Shown one piece after another: positions 1 to 13,063 of a DNA stretch of 64,000 bases. The stretch's first letter is position 1. The number at the start of each line of letters is the position of its first letter. The position numbers and the translations under genes are program-made. Source of the stretch: Apostichopus japonicus (Eukaryota > Echinodermata > Holothuroidea > Aspidochirotida > Stichopodidae); contig NC_092574.1 in NCBI RefSeq assembly GCF_037975245.1, forward strand, positions 20,834,713 to 20,898,712, given 5' to 3'. The notes under the pieces are model-generated. The model did no database searches, was not told the origin of the DNA, and was given only the letters and a program-made list of their open reading frames with translations.

Positions 1-247
1 CCACAAAAACATTCTTTAAATTGTACTGTAGTTTTAGCACTTTGTTTGAGGCCCTACAATTTCGCTTGTCTATACTGACTTGTAAAAACAAAATTAAATG
101 TTATACTTTTAACTTATATTTGTCACATTCAGGAGTCGCAGAGCCTAGTCGTTTACAGCCGAACTTGTCCTAGTACCCACGAAATGACAGATGATGGTTT
201 GGACTTCCATGTGTTAGCTCAGTGGAGTGTTATAGCTAGGAGTGTTA
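1..247. other. Uncalled flank
   Basis: No coding or RNA signal was recognised. Near the end, a GTTAGCTCAGTGG motif appears just before the SINE that follows, so the SINE A box is partly duplicated (about 214-226 and 257-269). Confidence 0.5.
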
Positions 248-478
248 GGTAGGAGTGTTAGCTCAGTGGTTAACGCCGGTGCCTTTCAATCATAAGGTCC
301 CCGGTTCGAGTCACTCCCAGATTAATGTATGTCGTCCAGTTACAGAGTTGTTGACAATTAACAATTCATAATCATGGACGTTAAATATGAATGTAAGAGA
401 CTGACTTCGGTCAGCTTGCGGCTTTGATAAGCCAATGCGGCTTCTTCGCGAATTCCTGCTTGCAGGAGGATCTAATAT
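248..478 (+). repeat. tRNA-derived SINE, family 1, copy 1
   Basis: The head resembles a tRNA gene, with an A box TAGCTCAGTGG at 259-269 and a B box GGTTCGAGTC at 303-312. About 150 bases of body follow, ending in GCAGGAGGATCTAA and a short ATAC tail. The same head and body recur at 32016-32232 (+) and 52739-52990 (-), which shows a dispersed family rather than a tRNA gene. The RNA polymerase III promoter role follows from known tRNA-SINE biology. Confidence 0.85.
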
Positions 479-743
479 ACATACATACATGTGGTGCCCG
501 ATTGTGGTGGCCGATTGTGGTGGCCGATGTGGTGCCCGATTATACTTTGAGCTGTAGGAGAAGTGAACGTTTGTCAAAAGAACTTTATAAGCTTCATGCG
601 GTCATAATTCTTCGAATAATCTTCCCATTTCACCAAACGAATGTCTAAGATAAACTTAAACTGGCACCTTCTCATCCTCCTTAACATCCAAGGATAAAGA
701 AACGATGATGACTGCAAATCAAAACTGAAATAAATTATAATTA

Positions 744-747
<4 letters not shown>

Positions 748-817
<70 letters not shown>
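748..817. repeat. (TA)n microsatellite
   Basis: About 70 bases of uninterrupted TA repeat. Confidence 0.95.
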
Positions 818-818
<1 letters not shown>

Positions 819-2437
819 CAAAACAACATAGGATTATAGATATTGTTTGCTCTGACGTTTATGTAATTAGTTTCCATGCACACAGTATGGAAACTGTTTA
901 ATCATTCACAATGAAATAACGTTCAAATAGGCATGCAGCTGTTTTAATAGATACACATTTGGTACTAAAAATATTTATGATATTCATAAGTACGCTTTTG
1001 TAGACAGTTGTGCACCTTTCAAATCCTCATAAATATCAAACGTATTAGTTTATTACCTCGTTTCAGGTGTAGTATACATGAGCCTTATTTAAAGCAGTAT
1101 TTGATTCGATTTTCATTCGGTAAAAAGAATCAAATTAGGTCATTGGATTAGCCATTCAAATTTGTTTTAAATTAATGGGTTGAACTTGGTATGAACTTAG
1201 GCAGAATTTTAACTTTTTTTTTATATATCATAGTCCAAGAAAACGGATCAATTTGACTGCTAGAAATGTTTATTCTGGTTATATGTTATTCACCATTTAT
1301 AGTTTGTTATATCTTTGAAATGTTCCTTTACATCTTTCGGATGATTCCTTAACGCTTTACCTTGACGATGATGACGTTGTTTTCTCAGTGGAAGCCTAAA
1401 TGTTAATTTTAATCCATTGTTTTATAAATTCTTTTAATTATGTATAAATACCATAGTATGGATGCATTGTAAACATGTCACATGATGCCTTGACTGTCTC
1501 GTGTTTTCACATTTGAGTGTTGTGTCGCATATATGTGAAAAACTCGACTATAAAATATTAGACTCATTAATCCAATCACTTTAATTAATGAGCCTCATCG
1601 GTTGAAAGGGTCATTTCTCATCAATTTAAAACTGTTGTAGAAATATCATTCGGAACTGATTAAAGGTGGTTTATTAAAGGTCTACAAGATATCACAATTA
1701 ATTTTCGTGTCTAAACTCATCCTTTAAGTTTGTTCGAAATCAAGATTTAATGAAATGTTCCAAGTTGCTTTTTTTCAAAGAGTTTCATACCACTTTGAAT
1801 ATGGTTTCTGGATGTTTCTGGACGACGAAAGTGTTGAGTAGAGAATTGAATTCATGTATTCATTGAGCTTTCAAACTTATTTTGAGTATAGGTCTGCAGT
1901 TGTTAAAATTTCCCACCTATAACCTATAAAGACTGCTTTAACATTTTTTTAAATATTTTTTTTATTTTATAAATATGCATATACGTTGAAACTACCGCGC
2001 ATACCGTATAAATTTTTGTTTTTGCTGTACTTAAAACACATATTTAAAAGTACCCACCTGGTGTTTTAGGATAAATTAAGCCGCTTAGAAAAATATCCAC
2101 AAGCACAAATGTCTTTCTGCTACCTTGAGGATATTTGTGTTATCAATATATAGAGGTTAACAGTTCATCTCTGGTTAGTATCGAATGAACACACTATTCA
2201 ATTTTCTCTGTTAATATTGTAATAAATCAGTTCCGTTCAGTTCAGTTAATATATTTCGCATATACATAGACATACAAAAACAGTACAGTAATGGTATATA
2301 CAGGATACTATAAAAACACATAAAATGTTTATCAAAGCTAGTAACCCTAAAGAAAAGAAAGAAAATAACAGAACAAAGTAAGAAAGAAAAACAAAATGTA
2401 CAAAGCAAAATTGACAATAATATCAATCAAGGTACTT
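818..2437. other. AT-rich, no gene seen; possible LINE 3' UTR at the end
   Basis: Nothing is recognisable in 818-2200. The stretch 2200-2437 lies directly 3' (on the minus strand) of a decayed LINE reverse-transcriptase tail. It contains an A-rich run and an AGTTCCGTTCAGTTCAGTT motif near 2229-2247, which could be the LINE 3' end in antisense. Confidence 0.4.
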
Positions 2438-2763
2438 GGAAGTTAGATAACTCTTTAGTTGATACCTACATCAAGCACATGATTTCGAATGTCTAATACC
2501 AGTTGGGAAATTATTCCATATTTAATAACAGTAATTGTTTAGCAGAAACTTTCCATGTTTAGAGCGGTGTCTAGTAACAGAGAATAGTACATTTGTTCTC
2601 GTGATGTTTGGGATATCTGACCCAAATCTTGGGTGTACAATCTTTCGAAAGACATGAGGCAGTGCATTGTTAACGTATTTGTAAGCAAAAGTACACATAT
2701 ATGAACAACATTGGCTTTGAGGACACCAAGAGTACTGTGCAGAGTATTAGTAGGAAAATGCCA
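2438..2763 (-). pseudogene. Decayed non-LTR retrotransposon, C-terminal end of ORF2
   Basis: Read on the minus strand, the sequence gives FAYKYVNNALPHVFRK, then RTNVLFSVTRHRSKHGK, then IWNNFPTGIRHS and LKSYLTS. This order is the usual C-terminal region after the reverse transcriptase in CR1/Jockey-group LINEs (YKY..N..LP, a TR.. block, then WN..P..I and a final F/LK..L). Two in-frame stops (one just before IWNNF, one after KSCA) and a frameshift upstream of FAYKY show that it is dead. It is a different copy from the large LINE at 3299-8965 and points the other way. The family call rests on pattern recognition, not alignment. Confidence 0.6.
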
Positions 2764-3298
2764 GTGGTTGAACGTGATCGGTTTTAGAATTCTATTTTGT
2801 AGAAAATAAATTACTAAAAGACTCCCTAAATTACAAGCAAAACGCTATACGGATGTATTACGATAAATAATTTCGTATTAAAATATTTATGACATTATCA
2901 CAACCTTTTTAAACAATACCTTTCTAAACCTCAATCACGAAAAATATATATATATATTAGTCGAAGTTCTTAAAAGCTCTAACGTTCATGAATACGTAAA
3001 GAGATGTGTTGGATTACCGTATATACCGCGAATAAACTCCAAATTGCAGTTATATTGCAGTTACATTGCATTGCATTGACATCAGAGCGGAAACATCTCT
3101 TCAACGGCTCTCGATTATTTACTTATTTTCTGTCTTTCGTGCATTTTTCTGGCCTCATTCTGAGGCATTTAACATTATCCTGTGAAACAGGAGGATTTTA
3201 TTACGAATTTGGCATAACATTGATATAATTTGTACAAGTTTTTTTTCAAACGATACAAGTGCCAAGGCGCCACTTGGCGCCAGGCTTTATCTCATAAA
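2764..3298. other. Possible 5' UTR of the large LINE, otherwise uncalled
   Basis: A short (TA)n run lies at about 2944-2957. The last 50 to 200 bases, including AAGGCGCCACTTGGCGCCAG (a GGCGCC-containing hairpin near 3263-3282), directly precede the LINE ORF1 start and may be its 5' UTR. The LINE 5' boundary is not visible. Confidence 0.35.
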
Positions 3299-3367
3299 AT
3301 GAGTACCGGATCCGCGAAAATGCCGCCAAATAGTTTCGTGTTGAAAACCAACAGTGTGAAGCTTGTT
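3299..3367 (+). pseudogene. LINE ORF1, first 23 codons before the insertion
   Basis: ATG at 3299 gives MSTGSAKMPPNSFV, with a second in-frame ATG at 3320. The frame runs to codon GTT at 3365-3367, where the nested element begins. Skipping 3368-4710 continues in frame into GAT GCC AAT at 4711. The piece is therefore the amino terminus of the ORF1 protein, which in this LINE group is a nucleic-acid-binding protein that coats the element RNA. Confidence 0.7.
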
Positions 3368-4705
3368 CAGGGGCGTATCCAGGATTTTCCAATAGGGGGG
3401 GGGGGTCAGGCATGAATGATCGCCGTCCTGGGGGATGGGTCTAAGGGGAGGGGTGGCAATTTTTGCTTTCGGGGGCTGAAATGCAAATTGGTGCCATATG
3501 CATGGGCGGCGATCCGTACTTCCGAGTGGGGGGGGGATATGACCTTGTTGACTATCTAAGCGTAGCGCCACCATGAGTTGGCGCGAAGCTTACAAGAAAA
3601 TTTTGGGATTAACAAACCCTCTAGATGGCCGGAAACGGCACTTCCCGAGGTTTCCAAGCGGCATATACCCAACTTTAAAATAGGGATGTCATGTCCGAAA
3701 TATCTCATAATCAGGATCCAAAATACCTTTTTTTTAATTTCGGGTGTTATTTTGGGAAAATTGCCCCTGTCAATCTTGTTTGTGACGCAACGTTAGAATG
3801 TTCGAGAGCTCTTTTATATTATTCGATGAAGAAAATGGCCTCATGCAGGCTATTATAGGCCTATACACATGCAATACACAATTACACATAGTTACATTCC
3901 TAGGTACCGATTGCTAGGGCATCCAGGTGAAACGTGTATTAAGCATTACCCTGGTAACATGAGATTCTCAGCTGTTCGAGGGAACATGTACGTGTGTAGG
4001 CCTACTATAGGGCCTATATGAATACTATGAGGGTGCATATATGTACTATATCAATACCGTGGGCGCAATAATACATTTTGTTGTTATAGGGCCAATGAAG
4101 CCTACAGTCAACTATTCTTGCTTTATAAAGACGCTTTATTTGAAAAGATCGCACTGCGTTTATGGTAGGCGAGAAATGAAGCTAAAAAAGAGCCGTACAT
4201 TAACGATGATGCATAAATGTAGGCATGAAAATATTCTTATCCCTGGCATTTGGTGGGGGGGGGGGGGGGGATATGGTGTATTACATCCCCTCCACCCATT
4301 TTCATGGGGGATATATCCCCCCTTCCGCCCCCCCCCAGGATCGCCGCCCATGGCCATATGTGATCCATTTTTCGACCTTAATAATAAGCAACATTTCCAG
4401 TAAATATGGACACAAAATGCACGATTTAGTATGGCTGGCATGTCACTTAGTGTTTATAGTGATAATACAAACACAATTACCATCTATGTTTCTAAAACTA
4501 TTATGCCGCCGAACTTCGCCAGAACCTTTTTCTGGCAAACAAAAAAATAAAGCATACGGGAGGGGGGGGGGGGTGAGCGATCACCGACATCTCACTTAAA
4601 GGTCGTCATCAATTTTTTTATTTTTTTTTGCTAAACTATTTTTTTTTTGGTGACGGCCAATAGGGGGGGCGCGCGCCTGTTGCGCCCCCCCTGGATACGC
4701 CCCTG
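3368..4705. mobile_element. Nested TIR element (possibly hAT5-like, non-autonomous)
   Basis: The left end reads CAGGGGCGTATCCAGG from 3368. The reverse complement of the right end at 4705 reads the same 16 bases. The element is flanked by TTGTT at 3363-3367 and again at 4706-4710, a 5-bp target duplication. Inside, a second inverted pair carries CATATG..CATGGGCGGCGATCC and long G tracts (about 3497-3543 against about 4308-4362). No transposase frame is visible in the 1,338 bases. The CAG start is common in hAT elements, and a 5-bp duplication would fit the hAT5 group. That assignment is inference. Confidence 0.8.
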
Positions 4706-4710
4706 TTGTT

Positions 4711-5731
4711 GATGCCAATTTTAAATCTATACGGACATATTGAAGTCTTTGGCCAACGACATTGGAAAGAAAAATATTCTCGGGTGTGTTAAGACTCAAG
4801 GACAGTGGATCATAACGGTAAAAAACAAAGAAGATGCAGAACTTATTCAAGAAACTGGATTAAAAATAGGGAATGAGGTATGTGACATCATGGGAGTGAC
4901 CAAGACCATAATAACCGTAAGTGTTTTTGGAGTCCCAATGTACATTACCGATGATGAAATCTCCGGAAAACTGGAAGAATACGGATGCAGACTAAGATCC
5001 CCATGGGTACGTAAATATTACGAAGACTATACCCCAACATAGAAAATGGCATCAGATACGTTAGACTCGAATTACCAAACAGTGTAAAGTCTCTACCGTA
5101 CGCAATCACTATAGAGGGAACCCACTTAAGATTAAAGCACAATGGACAATCACGGGTGTGTAATCTCTGCTTATCAGATGATCACATAATGCGAGAGTGC
5201 CCACAATACACGTGTAGAGAGTGCGGTCAACAAGGGCTATCAAGGAACCGCTGCCCTGAAATCCTCTGTTACAAATGCAACAAGCTGGGCCACACGAGTT
5301 ACCACTGCGATGAAAAGGACGACACGGAAACAATGGATGAGGACACAGAAATCGAGAACCCAATTGACAAGCCAACGACTTACGAGGACACAGAGAAACC
5401 AACGACTTATGAAGCACAGGAAAGTGAATCGAGACCTGCGAATACTGGGGTATTAACAAAAGATAAAGATGAGGAATGTATTAGTGACCTGAAAGAGAGA
5501 AGTCGGCAGTCTTCTAACCTGACTAAAGTTCAGCCGATAACGGAGAGCGAATTAAATCAACAAGTCGGCGCAAAGATAAAGCGAACCCTATCATCGAATG
5601 ACGGAGCAGACTGGATAGTCGTAAAAAAGAATAGCACAAACCAGCAACAGAGGAAGAACATCCCCAGGCCCAACGTCACAACCACCAGGCGATATCACAC
5701 AAGGGAAAGGGAACGAACAGAACCAAAATAA
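4711..5731 (+). pseudogene. LINE ORF1 protein, main part with three zinc knuckles
   Basis: The piece contains SLANDIGKKNILGC, then GQWIITVKNKEDAELI and VSVFGVPMYITDDEI, an arrangement like the RNA-binding-fold part of type I ORF1 proteins. Zinc knuckles follow from 5159. The first is CNLCLSDDHIMREC (C-x2-C-x4-H-x4-C, intact). The second is CRECGQQGLSRNRC, with Leu where His is expected. The third is CYKCNKLGHTSYHC, intact. The tail is acidic, then basic, and stops at 5729-5731. Two indels break the frame, one near 4740 (a T apparently lost, TATTGAAG) and one near 5033. It would bind the element RNA, as in related LINEs. Confidence 0.8.
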
Positions 5732-5760
5732 GATTTATATTCTCTTACTTACCAATTTTA

Positions 5761-6520
5761 ATGTTATCACTAATGGCGTCACCTATACTCAACGATATTA
5801 ACGGCCTCAGGGAAAATAATGTCTCGTGTAAGTACCATAACATAGACTCTTATATAACAATCTGCCCCTTCATCACGGTATATCACTGTACCACCACAAC
5901 AGTCGTAGCCTAAACAATAAGTTTGACGATGTTAACACTTTCATTTCTGTATTAAATAATGACTTTACGGTAATTGGATTCACAGAAACCTGGTTCAATG
6001 ATAATTTTTCTCCCCTCATAAAATTGGATAATTACAAACTTGTTGAAAAACATCGTAACAATAAACGGGGCGGTGGGGTCTGTCTATTTGTACATAAAGA
6101 TATAAGTTTTATTTATAGACCCGACCTATCAATTTTTAATAATTCTATAGAATCTCTCTTTATAGAGGCTACTAACATAAATTCAAAAGATAAATTTCTT
6201 ACTGGCATAGTCTACAGACCACCTAATGGTTCTTTAGATGAGTTTAATGTTAATCTGGAAAATATTTTCAATATCATTTCGAATAAAAACTGTAAAACCT
6301 ACATAATGGGAGATTATAATATGGATTTAACGAATGCAATCAAATCAACTACGTTTTTAAATATTCTCTATTCGAACGGATTCATCCCTACAATAACTGT
6401 CCCAACTCGTATTAGTAGCATTACTACAAGCCTGATAGATCATTACAAACGATGATTCTACGATTACTTCAGGGGTTCTCATCACTGATATAAGTGACCA
6501 TTTCCCGATATTTCTAAAAG
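5761..6520 (+). pseudogene. LINE ORF2, APE-type endonuclease domain
   Basis: A plausible start is ATG 5761 (or 5773). The frame then shifts near 5878 into ISLYHHNSRSLNNKFDD and VIGFTETWF. It continues through GGGVCLFVHKDISF, GIVYRPPNGS, YIMGDYNMDL and PTRISSITTSLIDH. These are the usual APE/EEP blocks of LINE endonucleases, which nick target DNA to prime reverse transcription. GDYNMDL and the SLIDH block contain catalytic positions of the family. A further frameshift near 6443 splits SLIDH from NDDSTITSGVLITDISDHFP, the usual SDH end of the domain. ORF1 ends at 5731, so the inter-ORF gap is about 30 bases. Confidence 0.8.
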
Positions 6521-8706
6521 TGGTAGGGAAGAAAATCACATCTAACAACACCATCTATAGACGTAATTACAATACTAACAACGTAAAGCGGTTTACTTCT
6601 GAAATAAGGGACACATATTGGGATAATGTTTTAAACGAAAATGATGTCAATTCTGCTTATAATACTTTTTTTAATTATCTCAGTTCAACTTATAATAGTT
6701 GTTTTCCTATTCGCCAAATCAATCATAAACAGCGTCGTAGAAAGAAACACCCATGGATTACGAATGGTATTTTGACTTCCATTAAAAGGAAGCACAAACT
6801 TTACAGACGTCAGTTAAAGTCTCCTACAGTTATGTACAAGTCTATGTATACAACGTATCGTAATAAGCTTAATCAAGTAATCAGACTTTCGAAAAAGCTC
6901 TATTTTGACAATAAATTTAATGAGAGCAGATATAACACAAACCATACATGGCGTACTATTAATGAAATGTTGCACAATAACCGTAAAGAATCATCATATC
7001 CTGCTGTTTTCAAAGATGGTGACCAAGAAACCAGTGATGAAAATATCATTGCGAATAACTTCAACAATTTCTATGTAAATCTTGGACCATCGCTTGCTAG
7101 TAAAATAAAAAAAACAAAGGTAAATCACATAAAACCATCTATGATAACAATAGTCATTCAATATTCACATTCCCAGTCACTGAAGAAGAACTAATTAAAA
7201 TTGCAACTTCCAACTTGAAACCCAATAAAGCAGCAGGATATGATGATTCCAAACCTGGTATTATAAAAAATGTTATTTTTTTTATTGCTAAGCCTTTGAC
7301 CCATATATGTAAATTATTATTTAACACTGGCGTATTCCCAGATAAACTTAAAACGGCAAAGGTCATACCAATCTATAAAAAGGGAGATTCAAATGTATAT
7401 GAGAATTATCGACCGATTTCATTGCTTTCCTGTTTTTCTAAAATCATAGAATGACTTATGTTCAATCGCATATTTAATTTTCTTAACCAATATAATATTC
7501 TCTGTAGAGAACAGTACGGCTTTCGACCCGAACATTCTACTGAACTGGCTTTGGCAGATGCACTTAACAGTTTACATACTAGTCTTAATAATGGCAAAAA
7601 TTGCATTGGTGTATTCCTCGACCTTTCGAAGGCGTTTGACACGATCGATCATACCATCCTTATCAATAAATTATTTTCATACGGCATTAGAGGAACTACT
7701 CTCAACTGGCTTGAAAGCTATATTTCGAACAGATATCAGTATACCTTGTATAAAACCTCTAGATCCGATCTCGCTAAAATTCGTTGCGGCGTACCACAGG
7801 GTTTAGTCTTAGGTCCTTGGTTATTTATTCTATATATTAACGATATTTGTCATGTCTCCAAACTAGCCAAAATCATTCTCTTTGCTGATGACACCAGTAT
7901 TTTCTTCGAGAGCGACGACATAATCACATTATCTTCCAACGTGTCAAATGAATTAAATAAATTCTGTAATTGGTTTTCAGCAAACAAATTATCACTAAAT
8001 GTACAAAAAAGTAATTACATTGTCTTTAATACTCGTAATACACTTATTTGGAATAAAGATATATGTATGGATGGGAAAATAATTAAGCAAGTTTATACTA
8101 CTAAGTTTTTAGGTATAAATATTGATTGTAAACTTAGCTGGCGCAACCATATTTCAACTATTTGCAGTATAATTGCACGGAATGTTGGCATATTATCTAA
8201 GTTGAAATATTATCTATCGGAAAACATACTCAGAACACTATAACCAGACCCTGGTTGTCCCGCATCTCACTTATTGCTCCATTATTTGGTCTGGTACATA
8301 CAACACCAACCTTAACAATCTTATAATACTCCAAAAGGCAGCCATTCGCCACATAACACACTCAGCCCCACGTGAGTACACCAGTCCCCTATTTAAGAAA
8401 CTCAACTTACTAAAATTGCACGATCTCATTAAAGTTAAGCTTGCATTATTTGCCTACAAGACCTGGAATGGATTACTACCAGCTGCCTTTGACAATTTTT
8501 TAACCAGTAACAGAGATGTACATAATCATAACACGAGGCATGCTAATCATGCCCACTATAATCTCTACAATACCACCACTGGAACTTTAAGCCTACAAAA
8601 CAGTGCAACAAAAACATGGAATCTTCTAATGAACGATTTAAAGAGTAAAAAGTCAGTCACATCCTTTAAGAAGTGGTTTTGTAAGGAAATAATAGCTAGT
8701 TACTGA
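6448..8706 (+). pseudogene. LINE ORF2, reverse transcriptase and C-terminal domain
   Basis: After the linker, NLKPNKAAGYDD and KVIPIYKKGD lead into YRPISLLSC, the usual RT entry. The catalytic aspartates are visible: LDLSKAFDTIDH (first Asp codon 7620-7622) and FADD (7887-7892), with CGVPQGLVLGP between them. The C-terminal part reads VVPHLTYCSIIWSGTY, LFAYKTWNGLLP and NHNTRHANHAHY, ending at TGA 8704-8706. The frame is broken near 7150 and 8245. A TGA at 7452-7454 sits where Arg is usual (IIE-R-L), as expected from a CGA to TGA transition. The enzyme performs target-primed reverse transcription in intact relatives. Confidence 0.88.
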
Positions 8707-8965
8707 CTAAAACTAAATTATACTTATGTATGTAATTACTATATATATATATTGAACATTTAATATGTACTTATATTTATGTATATAAAGAAAAAAAATT
8801 AAATATATATATGTGTATGAATACATGTATTCATACACATATATATATTTAATTTTTTTTCTTTTCTTTTCTTTTCTTTTCTTTCTTCAGGAAGTCTTCC
8901 ACATTGTTAACCTTTTAAGACTTCCTCCACTTTGTACTTTGTGGCAAACAAATAAATAAATAAAT
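8707..8965 (+). other. LINE 3' UTR with palindrome, TTTTC repeat and AAAT tail
   Basis: The order is AT-rich sequence, a perfect palindrome (8787-8864), a TTTTC run to about 8884, a unique stretch with GACTTCCTCCACTTTGTAC, then a tail of AAAT repeats (about 8949-8964). Short tandem tails are usual for CR1/Jockey-type LINEs. Confidence 0.7.
8787..8864. repeat. Perfect 78-bp palindrome
   Basis: The arms 8787-8825 and 8826-8864 are exact reverse complements with no spacer; the centre is ATACA|TGTAT. They include AAATATATATATGTGTATG and its complement. It lies in the LINE 3' UTR. Confidence 0.95.
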
Positions 8966-12060
<3,095 letters not shown>

Positions 12061-12112
12061 GTATAAAAATATATATACATATATATATGTATATATATAT
12101 ATTTAGATATAT

Positions 12113-12318
12113 AAAGCCGGATTTCGAAAGAGATACTTTGCCCAGACTCTGTGAAATGACATGGAAAATTAACGACAAAAAATGAATACATATATAGTTG
12201 AACTTGTATATATATCTATTAATATATAAAGAAATATATATGAATAAAAAAATAGATAAATATATATATTTATATATAAATATCACTGTTCTGAATTTTC
12301 AACTCCCTACGATTTCAG

Positions 12319-12359
<41 letters not shown>

Positions 12360-12432
12360 TTTGCCTTTGTCGTTTACCTCCATTTCATTAAAAAAAGTCT
12401 GTTCAAAGTATCTATTTCGAGATCCGGCTTTA
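12113..12432. repeat. Imperfect inverted repeat around (TA)n
   Basis: The arm 12113-12178 and the arm 12366-12432 are reverse complements at roughly three bases in four. The best block is CAAAGTATCTCTTTCGAAAT (reverse of the left arm) against CAAAGTATCTATTTCGAGAT. The spacer holds degenerate (TA)n and a fragment CACTGTTCTGAATTTTCAAC, which resembles the 3' part of SINE family 2. Confidence 0.7.
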
Positions 12433-12509
12433 GGAATCACAAATGATTTCGAGTTGGTTAGCATCATGTTTGATCTCTAGAGTAAGGCAAATATGTCACC
12501 AAAACATAT

Positions 12510-12649
12510 CTAGTATTGTTCGATACAGGTGACAAACGCCTACAGTGGAATTACGACTTTCCTTACCGGTTTGGAACCTCTGGACATACAACCAGCTTCC
12601 ATAGCCTAGTGGTTAGGGTATCCGGATACAAAGCGGGAGGCCCGGATTC

Positions 12650-12653
<4 letters not shown>
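12510..12653 (+). repeat. tRNA-like SINE, family 2, copy A (truncated)
   Basis: It starts TAGTATTGTTCGATACAGG and runs to TAGCCTAGTGGTTAGGGTA (A box) and CCCGGATTCGAAT, where (TA)n replaces the rest of the B box. The whole stretch is a direct repeat of copy B at 12830. Confidence 0.75.
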
Positions 12654-13040
<387 letters not shown>

Positions 13041-13063
13041 ATATATATATATATATATATATA

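Larger units (their letters stand above)
3299..8965 (+). mobile_element. Non-LTR retrotransposon (Jockey/CR1 group), nearly full length, inactivated
   Basis: The order is ORF1 (start 3299, interrupted by an insertion, resumes 4711, ends 5731), ORF2 from about 5761 with APE-type endonuclease and reverse transcriptase to the stop at 8706, a 3' UTR, and an (AAAT)n tail ending near 8964. ORF1 carries CCHC zinc knuckles. ORF2 shows RGGGVCLFV, YRPPN and GDYNMDL in the endonuclease, and LDLSKAFDTIDH, CGVPQG and LFADDTSIFF in the RT. This layout is established for LINEs of the Jockey, CR1 and related clades; the exact clade is not settled here. Frameshifts near 4740, 5033, 5878, 6443, 7150 and 8245, a TGA at 7452 and the nested insertion all inactivate it. 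No target-site duplication was found. Confidence 0.9.

Noticed and set aside
248-320. tRNA gene
   Set aside because: The A and B boxes belong to a repeated SINE with a long shared body; no proper acceptor stem was found.
4041-4599. Overlapping 93- to 124-codon glycine/proline-rich frames
   Set aside because: They read through G and C tracts of the nested TIR element in several frames.
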